Source: Phlebotomus papatasi
Taxonomy: Eukaryota; Arthropoda; Insecta; Diptera; Psychodidae
Length of the DNA stretch: 64,000 bases
Reading direction: 5' to 3'
Assembly (NCBI RefSeq): GCF_024763615.1
Contig: NC_077222.1
Location: 17,794,001 to 17,858,000, forward strand
Shown: positions 33,760 to 44,922 of the stretch, one piece after another
How the letters are laid out: every line of letters starts with the position of its first letter
Numbering within the stretch: position 1 is the first letter of the stretch
Translations under genes and position numbers: made by a program
Notes under the pieces: model-generated
Told to the model about the DNA's origin: nothing
Seen by the model: only the letters and a program-made list of their open reading frames with translations
Databases searched by the model: none

Positions 33760-34072
33760 CAGTAGACTCTTTCAAATTCAGACATTTGGGACCAAAATGT
33801 CACCCGATTTAAAGAGAAATTCTGACGTTAAACTATTTTAATTGCAACGATTTTTTGTTCATCTGCATATACTCATATTAAGTTTAGATACTCATACTTA
33901 TTGTGAATTGCATTAAAACTTCTTAATACCTTCGTAAATTTGGGCATATATGCTATATTTGATAAACACAGTCCAATTTTAAAAATCTCAACAAACTTTT
34001 TTCAAGTTTAACTGCCGCCCGAATTAAAAAGTAGCTCGATCTTAAAAAAGCCGAATTACCGAGAGTCTACTG
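33760..34072. mobile_element. pogo/Tigger-like MITE (CAGTAGACTCT termini)
   Basis: Left CAGTAGACTCTTTCAAATTC, right CGAATTACCGAGAGTCTACTG followed by TA. CAGT...ACTG ends with a TA site and a GACTCTC-type TIR are typical of pogo/Tigger elements. About 310 bp with no ORF. It directly follows the foldback at 33339-33758. Confidence 0.6.
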
Positions 34073-34106
34073 TAAGTGCTTAAGTTATTCAAATTAACGC
34101 ATTTGA

Positions 34107-34172
34107 CCGCTCATTACCAGCAAATTAATGTGAATCAAATTAAAATTTTAAATTTCAAGTGTTTTACCACGA
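34107..34172. repeat. Partial arm of the 33339 foldback family
   Basis: GCAAATTAATGTGAATCAAA and TTTCAAGTGTTTTACCACG correspond to the right arm at 33695-33755, about 75-80 percent similar by eye. Confidence 0.45.
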
Positions 34173-34809
34173 TAAAGGCATAAATAAATTTGACATTTGA
34201 AAAACTTAACAAGAAAATACAAATAACATTTTCAAAACTGCGAATTAAAAAAAATTAAGACTTAAAAATTTATCCATGAAGTAGAGATATTGTTTAAAAT
34301 TGCAAATTACAGAGCATTTCCAGTAATGTAAACAAGTTTATTGCCTGCGATTTTCGAGTGTTTCTGTCCGTAATTGTAAATTAATAGCTTTCTCTTTAAA
34401 TATGTCTTAAATTTCTAGTTATAAAAGTATTTTATATTTTCGAGATTACAGTTTAATTTTACGAAACTGATTTAATAGAATTTGATGTGTTTAGACGTTC
34501 TGGTTTACACAAAGAAGTCGCACTGTATAATGCTATTGTGGAATACACAAGAAAGTAGAAGTAAATTCTTTTATTGAGATTACAATGATCATAATTTAAA
34601 AGTCGTAAGTACTTTCGTCTCTCTAGCACGGTACGCAACAGGGCGTTTGTAGGGAGAGGGAGTCAGCCTTGATGTAAGCAGGGAATGGGGAGTATCAAGC
34701 TCCGGTTTCCTACGTTATTGAGACAGGATAATTAGTCAAACTATGATTCAGGTTTTGCATTTGTAGTATAATTGAAGGGTTAAAATAATGCAAATTATTA
34801 ATATTCATA
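34173..34809. other. AT-rich stretch, nothing firm
   Basis: 34537-34640 has TG...CA-type ends and, on the minus strand, an AATAAA, which hints at a small LTR relic, but no target duplication supports it. Confidence 0.3.
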
Positions 34810-35247
34810 TAGGGTAAGTGTGCCAAATTCCGGCCAGCTTGCAATTTCGGCCACCTTTTTTTGTTCCTCGAATTTCCATGAACTTTTAGATTTTACATAC
34901 TCTAGACCTAGAGATTATACAATGCAAAAGAATAACAAAAAATGTAGCTTCGACAACCGAGATGATGTGAAAAAGGCATTGGAAGAATTCCTGAAGGGCA
35001 AGGAACTATGAGAATGAAGGTGGCCGAAATAGGGCACCAAAGCTATGTCTACATTTTTATTCATTTTAAAATATATTAAGAATGATTTTACGGTAAATAA
35101 AGACGATAAACTATCTACAAGGTTCTAAGCAACACTCCTTAAGTAGAAGGAATAAAAAGAATCAATTTCTATTAAAGATATTACATTTCAAACTTGAGAC
35201 TTTGGTGCTTGCATGCAACTATGCCGAAATTTGGCACACTTACCCTA
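34810..35247. mobile_element. GGGTAAGTGTGCC MITE, copy 3
   Basis: TA + GGGTAAGTGTGCCAAATTCC ... GAAATTTGGCACACTTACCC + TA; about 438 bp. Very similar to copies 1, 2 and 4, and in the same orientation as copy 4, which begins 8 bp later. Confidence 0.88.
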
Positions 35248-35254
35248 TTATACG

Positions 35255-35683
35255 TAGGGTAAGTGTGTCAAATTCCGGCCAGCTTGCAATTTCGGCCACC
35301 TTTTTTGTTCCTCCAATTTCCATGAAATTTTTGATTTTACATACTCTGGAGATTATACAATGCAAAAGAATAACAAAAAATGTAGCTTCGACAAACGAGA
35401 TGATGTGAAAAAGACATTGAAAAACTTCCCAAGGGCAAGGAACTATGAGAATGAAGGTGGCCGAAATAGGGCACCAAAGCTATGTCTATATTTTTATTCA
35501 TTTTAAAATATATTCAGAATGATTTTAGAGTAAATAAAAACGGTAAACTCTTTACAAGGTTCCAAACAACACTCTTTCAGAAGAAAGAATAAAAAAATCA
35601 ATTTGAATTTAAAATATTACATTTCAAACTTAAGACTTTGACGCTTGCATGCAACTATGCCGAAATTTGGCACACTTACCCTA
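35255..35683. mobile_element. GGGTAAGTGTGCC MITE, copy 4
   Basis: TA + GGGTAAGTGTGTCAAATTCC ... GAAATTTGGCACACTTACCC + TA; about 429 bp. Head-to-tail with copy 3, with only TTATACG between them. Confidence 0.88.
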
Positions 35684-36473
35684 CAACAACATCTCCTCAA
35701 AATTTTTTACTCGATTTTCGAACTTTATAATTTATTTCAAAATTGTCTTTGTTTTTGATTGATTTTTTTCAAAGTTTTATCTAAGATTCTTTACATTTTA
35801 AATATTGTAATAAAGTTTTATTTTACCCAAAATATCTTGTTACTAGTAAATGGATGATTTTATTAAACTTGCTACAGCAACTTTAAACTAACTCTTAAAT
35901 ACAAATATTTACAAAATGACAATTCCTTTTTTTTAAATAAAATAAAGAATATGTATATATTTGTCCAATCTGCTATATCTTGTTTCAGTTCTAAACATAT
36001 TTATGGTACATTCTCACATATTTATCGTAATAAGCAATAGTTTTCAGTGTATATACTAAAATGATTCGGAAAGTAAAAATAATTATTTCTATAACTTATA
36101 AAATATTATAAAATCAATAAATTTACACCAATTTAATATTAGTGCAGGCAGGCGCATTAGATTATTTTTTAAATTATCATTTACATTTGCTTTTTTTTAT
36201 TAATTTGTTTTGAAATATTAATGAAAATTCGTTGAGGAAAATTCAAATTAGTGAATTTTTAACGTTTGATATATCAATTGTCGTAACTTTTTTATCACCT
36301 TATATCTCCAATTCTAGAAATACAACACACCGGTTACACAAAAAAATGCTACTTTAGACGAAGACTAAGTTACAACAATTGCTGATCCAATGACGAATTT
36401 TAATTAAATTTGATTGAGATTAGAATTATTTTCACTACATTTTCTAATATCGTAGGGGAAAGAAGCTTTAGTG
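35684..36473. other. AT-rich stretch, nothing recognised
   Basis: No structure other than a repeat of TAGGGGAAAG at 36453, just before the next MITE. Confidence 0.4.
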
Positions 36474-36692
36474 TAGGGGAAAGTGGCGTGCCTTTGAATG
36501 CGGCAGCCTTTGAATGCTTCAATTTATCTCTTATTTCCCAAAACTAAAATTCCATTTTGTCAATCAAAGTTAATAGAAAATAGTTAATAGTATTAACTGT
36601 ATTTCACAAAATAGAATTTTTGCATTGAGAAATAAAAGAAAAATTGAAACATTCAAAGGCAGCCGCATTTAAAGGAAGACCACTTTCCCCTA
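36474..36692. mobile_element. Foldback MITE (TAGGGGAAAGTGGCGTGCC)
   Basis: Left TA + GGGGAAAGTGGCGTGCC with CTTTGAATG twice, right CATTCAAAGGCAGCCGCATT and GACCACTTTCCCC + TA. Nearly fully palindromic over 219 bp. Confidence 0.85.
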
Positions 36693-38519
36693 AAATTGTT
36701 CATTGGGTTCATTATAGGTTTGGTAAGTATAATCTCTTCCATTTCAAATTTTAAAATGTTTTATCAATTCATTTTGAAACTCTGTTTAACAAACTTTAAG
36801 TAGAAAACACTCCAAGTTGCTTGTTTTAAAAAGGCTTATGTCAAACAGAGCTAAACCTCATTTTTCTAATGTTTTTTTTTCTTTGATAAACATTTTTCAA
36901 AGTCATGATTGATATGTATTTAGAGCATCACAAAAATTTCTAAACATTTATCGTTAATGCTTTCCTGCGGTATCCTGAACTTAGAATATCAATAGACGCC
37001 ATCAATATCACTGCTCTAGAACTTTTATTGCTGAGAATATTGACGAATTGCAAACTCACCGACAGCATTAATATTACATCAATGTATCCTGAAAATTTTC
37101 ACTTATTCTTCCAAGACATCCCAACAGTTCTCGATTTTCGGCACATGCCACCAATTCAATTTGGAATTCAATGTGATTCAGTTAAAGGGCGATTTCTTAC
37201 TGAAAATGATATGCACTTTTGCTGGATGTTTACACTAGAAGCCATTCTTAAAGATTTCTCCAACAATGATTTTAGAAATTTAAACCATCATCTGGTGATT
37301 TGATGTAACCATGCAACTCTGTTGATGATTTTGGGGTTAGGGATGGTGATGAACGGCAAATTCAAAAATAGAAACAGAAAATTTATGGTGATTGGTATCC
37401 CAAAAGTGCTGAGAGAATATTTCAGATGATTGAGGGTGTGTGAAGCAGAAACGTGGAAATTTTCGTTTTGAAGGCCAGACGAGTGAGAGTATCTTTTCCA
37501 GAAGTGGAAGACCTATGTTTCATACTGTTCGGGACAATAAAAATTTCATTTGATGTTATGGATGAAAACATCCGCGTTTGTATACAAACGGAATATGTAT
37601 GAACAAAACTTTTCACTGTGCTTCTCGTGCCACCTTCTCACTTTTTTTCCCCAGGGCTGGGGGTACACTGAGTAACATTCAGTGTGAACGCAAGGGCACA
37701 AAAAGACACCACCAGTTGAAACAATTCCGGAATTTTACAACTCTGAGCCAGCAATATCTGTATTAAAAATAAATATTTAAAGTGTTGCGACAATGACAAT
37801 GTCTATTTAGTCCCTTTTGCTGGCATTACCCCAGACATATTCCGGTATGGTAAAGTCATTTGGTCCTTGGGTAGCACCGCCTGTGCGTGGGTGGGCCTAG
37901 GTCGACGGAAAACGTGAGTGTGCCCTTTCGTCCAAACCGCTCTCGCCGATAAGGCGCTATCGCGCGCGCGGGAATATTTTATGTGATGCCGGATGTGAAA
38001 ATGACTCAGCGAAAGATGGTGTTGATGACTTAAGTGTCATCGAGGGAAGACGCGACATTAAATTTTCTTACCCCAGCCGAAAAGAGATGTGACGATGATG
38101 GAAATAGATGGACATTGATTGTCTGTGACTTTTTCCTCTGGTTCACACAGAACATTTTTTTTGCCACGCAAGTCAGATGATAAATTACGCATGACTCAAT
38201 AAAAACCACTTGTGCGTAGTTTAATGTAATTAAAAGGTGATTACTGTGGCAAAAGGGAAGAAATGTATTGAATTGTGGAAGAATGGCGTTTACGAGAAAA
38301 GAATTAACAATTCACAGAGGAAGTGTGAATACATAATAATAAATCAATGGTTGTTTGCACTTGCACTCAGAACAATTTTCTCCATAAAGTGTAATTTGAC
38401 TATTAAATCGCTTTTGTTTAAATGCCGTCAATCTTGCAAATTAAAAAAATACACTTTTAAATTGAAGTTGAAAAAGCAGTTGCTTTTAGAAGTATAGAGG
38501 GAAGTGAGGTAGCACCGTA
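36693..38519. other. Unique sequence with a GC-rich, CpG-containing island
   Basis: 37800-38110 is markedly GC-rich for this window (GGCGCTATCGCGCGCGCGGG near 37951-37970), with a TGACTCA near 38001 and no repeat copy elsewhere. Neighbouring ORFs (37028-37303, 37578-37766) have no known family. It may be a promoter, enhancer or conserved non-coding block. Confidence 0.4.
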
Positions 38520-39181
38520 TAGGGGCAGTTCCGAACATTGAGATTTATTCATAAGATATAAAACATTAAAGGATAAGTTCTAAGTATTCATACACTGAGG
38601 AAAAAAAGAGGGTGCGATTAACTTTTTTCCTCATAACTTTAACACTTTTTACGTGTAAAAATATATCAACATTTTTTAATCTTAATTTGAACCTTTTTAA
38701 GGATAAAATTAACATGAAAAAGGGTAACTTTAACCCCCAATACACCTAAAAAGGGTAATATTTACACTGATTTTGGATCAATACTGCATGGTAAAATTAA
38801 CATTTCCGGAATGTTATTTTAACTTTTTCGGATTTCTCTCAGTGAAGATACGATAAGAATGCTTGTTCACATGAGAAATGATCAGCATAGTCCATATAGT
38901 TTCGTAATAAAAGTCACATTTTCTAGTCTGACAAAAACTTTAAATTTTACCTGAAAAGTGAAATGAGATACAAAATATTTGTTAATGTTGGCGGAACTGG
39001 GACAATTGTAAACATGAAAAGAGGTTCTAAGAACTGGCATTTTTTTAAATAGATATTAGACTTCAGAGGACAAGCCTTATATGACTTGATAAATACTACA
39101 AATATCCTTCTTTTCTTAAAAATTGATTGGCATAAGTCCAAGTAGTGTAGAAATAAAAATTAGTGTTTACAACTGCCCCAT
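38520..39181. mobile_element. TAGGGGCAGTT element, interrupted (tentative)
   Basis: TA + GGGGCAGTTCCGAACA at 38520 and TGTTTACAACTGCCCCA at 39164-39180 are inverse termini. A CACTGAG MITE (38591-38846) sits inside. The pairing beyond about 15 bp is weak, so the limits are tentative. Confidence 0.4.
38591..38846. mobile_element. CACTGAG MITE, copy 3
   Basis: TA + CACTGAGGAAAAAAAGAGGG ... TTTCGGATTTCTCTCAGTG. Same orientation as copy 2. It contains TTAACATTTCCGGAATGTTA and the ACACTTTTTACGTGTAAAA word. Confidence 0.8.
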
Positions 39182-39320
39182 TTTTACTATTGCCCTAGTT
39201 TCCCCAGTACTTTCTTACCATTTTTTTTAAAATTATTTTTATAATCGCTACAGAAAATGTTACAACAATTCTTTAATACATTATATAATTAATAAAATAA
39301 CAGAGTTTGAGGCAGTACCA

Positions 39321-39547
39321 TACACTGAGAGAAATCCGAAAAAGTTAAAATAAAATTCCGGAAATGTTAATTTTACCCTGCATTATTGATCCGAAATCGG
39401 TGTAAATATTATGCTTTTTAGTTTAGGTGCATTATGGTTTAAAGTCACCCTTTTTCATTATTAAAAAATGTTGATGTATTTTACACCTAAAAAGTGTTAA
39501 AGTTACGAGGAAAAAAAGTTAATCGCATACTCTTTTCTCTGAATGTA
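39321..39547. mobile_element. CACTGAG MITE, copy 4
   Basis: TA + CACTGAGAGAAATCCGAAAA ... TCTTTTCTCTGAATG + TA. Same orientation as copy 1, about 480 bp after the inverse copy 3. Internally shorter by about 20 bp. Confidence 0.78.
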
Positions 39548-39752
39548 CATGTACAAGCAATTTTTCTTTCTCAAGAATCCACCAGAAGAGTTTTTGATTT
39601 CTCTTCAAACTCAATAATTCAAGTACGGGAAATTTAAAAAGACTGCCAAAAGAATGAAAAGGGTATAAAAAAGGTATGCAGCTCTTCCCATAAAGTGTAT
39701 GAATCTACCCCAGATATTTAAGTGAGAAATAAAAATTGCTCAGCGATAAAAG

Positions 39753-40055
39753 CGGGAATCTCAATAGCATAATATGCAAGACCGTTGGATCCTAGGCGGA
39801 TAAATCCCCGGATTGACTCACAATTGTAAGTTCGGGTCTCGCCCGGTGCAAACAATTGAATGTCTAGAAAAAGACATTTTCACATTGAAAAATGTAATAA
39901 AATGCACTGCCTCTACCCAAAAACTTCGGGAACATGGAAGATCCACCCAAACTGCAAAAGTAGCGTTCCTGGGCAATTTACGATCAGCAGATTCCTTCCA
40001 ACACGGGGTATATAACAACATGATAGAAATGTAACAAATAAATCCCAATATGATG
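39753..40055 (+). mobile_element. tRNA-derived SINE, copy of the 10748 family
   Basis: Head GCAAGACCGTTGGATCCTAGG, B-box-like AAGTTCGGGTCTCGCCCGG, then the body ACTTCGGGAACATGGAAGA, GTTCCTGGGCAATTTACGAT and the end CCCAATATGATG. A possible short duplication, ATAAAA, flanks it. The A-box region is decayed. Confidence 0.7.
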
Positions 40056-40252
40056 AAATATAAAAAGAGGGAAAAATGCCAACCCAATTAAAAGGTAGTC
40101 CACTTCCCCTATTCCTTGTTACAGTTTTCATTTAGACATTAGGTATATTCAACCGTAATAATCAGTAAGGGAAGATACAGTAGTTTCACTTAAGCATCAA
40201 TTTAGAAGAAAAATTTTAAGACAAAAGATAATTATTTAGGCATTATTCTATA

Positions 40253-40415
40253 GAAGGGAAGAGCACCAGCGATCGGCAGTGTTCCTTTAATAGTCAGGTT
40301 ATTACTATATATATAGTTAGTTGTACCATTTCAAATGAATTTTTAAAAATTAGTAGCTACTTTTTATCATTTAAGTCTGACAAGAATTCAGTGCATTAGC
40401 TCAGATCTAAATTAT
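40253..40415. mobile_element. AGGGAAGAGCACCA MITE, 3'-truncated copy
   Basis: AAGGGAAGAGCACCAGCGATC and the following ~150 bp match 29253-29420. The match stops where the TAGGGGAGACTGGGG element begins (40415). The opposite terminus is absent. Confidence 0.65.
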
Positions 40416-40610
40416 AGGGGAGACTGGGGCAAAATTTATCAAAAAGAAAATTTCAATATTCACTATTTTCTAAAATAGAGACTGAAGATTAAAATTTTTA
40501 TTATATATAGCCTTCAGGAACCTTCTTAAACTTACAAAGTTTCAAGAGATTCGAGGAAGGATTACGTAAAATAAAAAATAATGAAATTTTCATAAAATGA
40601 AGACCAATGG
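40415..40610. mobile_element. GGGGAGACTGGGGCAAAA element, 5' fragment
   Basis: TA + GGGGAGACTGGGGCAAAA and the next ~190 bp follow the left end of the element at 53731-55202. No right terminus is present. Confidence 0.65.
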
Positions 40611-40619
40611 GCATTCTGT

Positions 40620-40905
40620 TGAGGCGGATTAGCTGTCCATATTTACAGCCAAGTTGTCCAAATTAATAACCAAGTCGTCCAAAATAAGAGCCAAATTCAC
40701 CTCTATATATCAATTCATTTTTAAACGTATTAAAACTAATTTTAGTAAAAATAAGACGATAAATAGCTTGCCAAGTTTCTAAAGAACCCTTCTGAAAAGA
40801 TAATAACAAAAAAAGTAAATTAGTATCGAAAATATCGCACTTCAAACTTGGAAGATCGATGCTTATAAACAGACTGTCCAAAATTATGAGCCTTTACCCT
40901 ATTCT
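40620..40905. mobile_element. Diverged relative of the GGGTAAGTGTGCC MITE
   Basis: ACGTATTAAAACTAATTTTAG, AAAGAACCCTTCTGAAAAGA and TATCGCACTTCAAACTTGG correspond in order to the right half of the 14678 family. It ends GAGCCTTTACCC + TA instead of GGCACACTTACCC. AGCTGTCC, AGTTGTCC and AGTCGTCC recur every ~25 bp in its left part. Confidence 0.5.
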
Positions 40906-43429
40906 GAAATAAAATTTGGCAACGGAAAATAAAGAGTAAATGCAAATACGACAAAAGTAGACAGTATAACATCGATGTGAATTATTAAAAAAAAAAATCT
41001 GAACAATGAAAAATTAATTAGGAAAGTGTATGTATACCTTTACATAAAAATGTCCTTTAAAAGCTAATTTTAAACATGTTGGATTTTTTTCTGGGTGTAA
41101 AAATTCTGCAGCAACTTCAAAAAGCCGTCTCTTTGTCCGTACTTTCACCTCAATTCTCTAAAGACAGTGGGAAATCTTGGTGGAGTAATTTAACGACGCT
41201 CCACACCCTTCAGGGCAAAAAGGAACCTCTCGTCACTCCATTCTTAATCATATTCTTCCGCCCAACACAGAAATATCCCTCTAACGAGTGAAGAGTTGAA
41301 AGGAAGTTGATAATAAAAATTTTATTTCTCAATTTTCCTCCCCAAGTTCACCTCTCCCACTTTTATGGTACTTTTGTATGTCATCCTGGGATTGATATTC
41401 CCCAATGAAAATTTATCGGATGCGCCAGGAAGAAAAGGTGCTAGATATGTGGGGATGGTACACAAAAGGAAAAATTAAGTGTATCTTGCAAAGAGATTTG
41501 CCACCAATGCTGGAAAATTGAAAATGTGACACCTCATTTTATGTGTCGAAAACAACAATGAAGTGCGTATATAAAAGGAAGAGTATCTCGTCTACCATGG
41601 ATGATCCCGGGAAAAGCGAAAACTCTGGACGAGACAAAAGGACCTCTCACACAAGAAAATCCACACAGTGCTCGAAGCAATGAATGACAGCACTGGACAC
41701 AAAGTGGTGGATGATGAGGAAAAATGTGTGTCCTTCCACCCCATCAACCTTATACTGACTTTGTGCCATGAGGATCTCCAAGTGCTGGCATGGGCGGTTG
41801 AGATATCTGTTGCCATTCTTAGTCAATCTCTGCAGAACTTGTCCATGATGCTGCGGAAAATGAGGAATGCTTTTTTTTTCAAACATTATAACTCAAAAAG
41901 TGTTGCATTTTTTATGAATGACAACACCGTAGAAAGTGATTAAAAGTTTTAGAGATTCTGATGATGAAACTTTTCCTATTTTTCCCATGCCCCATCCCTT
42001 AGTACAATGTCATCTTCGTCATTTAATACAAAGTACTGCTAGACCAAAAAGAAGTTAAAGATATTGTTTAAGGTACATAAATATTAAAAGTTCCTGTCTT
42101 CACCTCTCTTCATCCTCCTCGTTTTGCACCATAAATAACTCGCTTGGAATGATTAATAGAAGATTAAAATCACGCCGTAGCTTGAGAAACATTTTTAAAT
42201 TTAATTATGTTAAATAATGTTTGGTGTGGCACGATTAATGCGCCAAAGGTGGATGATGGAAATTAAAGAGAAGAAGTCAAACTTGGAAGATTTTAGCATT
42301 TCACACCATCAACCTTTCCCAGGGATTTTCTCTCGCACCAGGCTGACTCGCCGCTTAGTATGAGTCCAGGCGGGCGGGAAAAATATACACAAATTTTATG
42401 TATATTCCACCTCTTGCAATTTTCCTCCCCAATTGTTGAGCAAAATTAATTTCAGCAAGATAGGTCGCCGTTCAAGGTGAAGTGTCTATTTTGGCTTGTC
42501 TCTCAACGTCTAGTCGATCATTTTAGCTTTAGCAGGTTATATTGCAGGAAACGATGTTCCTTTTTTAGCCACTTAATGCCTCCATATAATAACTAGGCAA
42601 GGGAAATAGAATTTGCTGCTTTTAATAGGTTATTTCCCGGCAGATTAAGTGCATCTGATGTATTTTTACACTTAGAAAAATCGCAGAAAAATGCCGACAA
42701 AGCTATTTTTAATAATAACTGGTACAGAAGTCTATAATGTGATAATAAGAAGTCAAAAGCTTTGACTATTATTAGGTCAATAGGCCTGCAAGCCAAGGAA
42801 ATTCCTTTGACTGTTGTTTAATGGTTTTCTTAAGATCAAACAATAAACTTATAGTCAAGATACTCTGTTATGGATTGCCCCAGGGAGAACTCAAGAACAG
42901 TCAAGAACAGAATCGATATTTTTAATAAATTGTTCTGCTCGATTGAGAAACAATAATTCCTTATGAATGGTACCTTTATTGGTTTCTCATAAAGATTTGA
43001 GTTATGAAAATGTGAATATTGTATCAATTGAATCAATTATAATTGTATGGGTTCTAAACTCCCAAGGAAAATATAAATAACAATATAAATGTGTAAATTT
43101 TTTGTAAATCTTTGGTCGCCAAACAAAATAAATTTAATATTTTACATCATTCGATTTATTAAACTCTCTTACTTAGCCACAAGCATTTACGAATAATTAA
43201 AATTCACAAAAACTTAATTAAATAAAATTTACTGCAACAGCAGTGTGAGGAAATCTCAAAGTTCAGAATAAGATTCGGTTCACAATTAGCTTTTTATATC
43301 CCGCCCCTTTTATTTTATGGTTTTTCACCGCATTTTTGATCATTCCCAATCATACGTCTACCGCTGTCTTAGTGTTGATCTCAACCTTCAGCCGGAATTT
43401 CCCTAAAGATAAAAGATATTTCAAAATCA
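40906..43429. other. Unique sequence without a recognised gene
   Basis: Includes 41090-41990, a less AT-rich block with ORFs on both strands (plus 41668-41943; minus 41647-41886). A TATATAAAAGG lies at 41570-41580. The encoded peptides match no family I know. 43350-43385 carries the inverted CACTAAGACGGCG-type motif. Confidence 0.35.
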
Positions 43430-43653
43430 GGGGTGATATCATGACTTATTTTCCATATTATCGACTGTCGATTCTGAAATATTTAAACGATAGCTGTGAC
43501 TAAGATAGATATTTATCAACAGCCACATTCTTTTAAGAATGTCACAAAGAATGGCTCGGGAATGCGCAAAAAGTCGACATTCACTTAATCTAACAGATAT
43601 AGATTTATCGATACTGTCGATTCGATAATGTCGAAAAGTTATCATTCGACCCC
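43430..43653. mobile_element. GATAACTT...TCGAC MITE, copy 2
   Basis: Starts GGGGTGATATCATGACTTATT and ends TCGAAAAGTTATCATTCGACCCC. The middle shares TTTATCAACAGCCACATTCT and CATTCACTTAATC with 28018-28250. Ends GGGG...CCCC are better preserved here. Confidence 0.7.
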
Positions 43654-43754
43654 AGTTTTCTTTTGTCGTCCGCCAAAGTAACTTAAGTAAAATGTCCATT
43701 TGTCAATATGTGTCAGTATCCATTTTGTTGTGGGGAAAATCAAAGAGGATTACA

Positions 43755-44000
43755 TAATATTTTACTGCTCGAACTCAAAGAGAGAGTAGTTATAATCCAT
43801 TTTCTTTTCAACTTGTGACACTGGTAGAGACCAAACGGTAAGAGATATCGACTTTCGGTCTTCGACAACACCCATGGGGGGGGCATAAGTCAATATTATC
43901 TAGGACACTCTTTTCTTCTTTTTAGTCCACCCCCTTTCTTACTCGCCAAATCCATGTTTTTTGGTTTATTTCGAATACGGCTGCTACGATTTTTTTCTCT
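43755..44000 (+). repeat. CTGCTCGAACTCAAAGAG repeat, forward copy
   Basis: TTTTACTGCTCGAACTCAAAG, then GTAAGAGATATCGACTTTCG, GTCTTCG and a run of G. All appear in inverse order and strand at 55360-55612. A relict CACTGCTCGAACTCCACAGAG is also at 59768. Confidence 0.65.
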
Positions 44001-44003
44001 TTC

Positions 44004-44350
44004 GAATATGTTTTAGAGGTAATCAAGGCGAATATTTCGTTCTTGGACACTTATGTTCTAAAACCATTTCGATATCGAATTTTCGAACATCAAATGCGAA
44101 CCAATTTGGAGGGGCCTATTTTTCAACCGATTTGCTTAAATTTGGATTTTTATTGAAAGATCTTGAAACTTCCAACTCGTCTGCATCGGATTTAATCGGC
44201 CATGAGTCGGTATAGTACCCGTAATTGATGTATTGTTTCATTTTCGAATATGTTACCAAGGCGAATATTTCATCCTTGGACACCTATATTCTAAAGCCAT
44301 TTCGATATCGAATTTTCAAACATCAAAGTATAACCAATTTGGAGAAATAG
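44004..44350. repeat. Two tandem ~110-bp units ~235 bp apart
   Basis: AAGGCGAATATTTCGTTCTTGG, then CCATTTCGATATCGAATTTTCG and CCAATTTGGAG occur at about 44028-44112. They recur with few changes at about 44256-44346. The stretch between them (44113-44250) is not duplicated in the window. Confidence 0.7.
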
Positions 44351-44922
44351 AAAGTTGATCATTCCCAAAATTCGAAAAGTTATAGTGGTTTCAAATCTTG
44401 AAAAAAATCTATATGCTCAGTATATAAAATCTCAGTTTGAAATTGCTCTCCTGTAAAAATGGCCATTCGCGATTTATTCGTTTTATATTCTGCGCTGTCG
44501 ACATTTACACAACCTTGCATGACAATTTATTTAGAAAGTTCGAAATTAAATTTGAATTATTCGAGCATCAACGACATTTTGTGCAAATAGGAAGCTGTTT
44601 ATCTTTTAGTCGAAAAACTTTTGGAAAATCAAACTCCTGTTGTGAGCATTCCAGACATAAGATATTTTTTTTTTAGAATGAAAGTTGTCTTCCTTTTAAT
44701 GTTTAAACCATAAAACCCAAGTAACGTTTCTTCAACAAAAAACAACTCTCAATGTATTCACAAAGCTGGAGTAGATATTATCCAAGACAATGTCTGGATA
44801 ACCAATTTTAACATTTTTGTGTCTTGGATATGAAATACATTTTTTGAATCATTGTATAGATTTCAAGCAATAAAAGGAAAGATATGAAGTTGCTATAGAG
44901 AGTAAAGCTTTCAAATGGTATG
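44351..44922. other. AT-rich stretch, nothing recognised
   Basis: ORF 44437-44676 has no known family. Confidence 0.4.

Noticed and set aside
34537..34640. Solo LTR (TGTGG...CAACA; AATAAA on the minus strand)
   Set aside because: Only ~104 bp, no matching target duplication and no second copy in the window.
39832..39852. A functional tRNA gene at the SINE heads (also 10748, 26952)
   Set aside because: Cloverleaf pairing is poor, the sequence runs on into SINE bodies and is flanked by TSDs, so these are tRNA-derived SINEs.
41570..41950. Promoter (TATATAAAAGG) with a downstream gene
   Set aside because: The first ATG frame stops after 28 codons; the longer frame has no known domain. TATA-like words are common in this composition.
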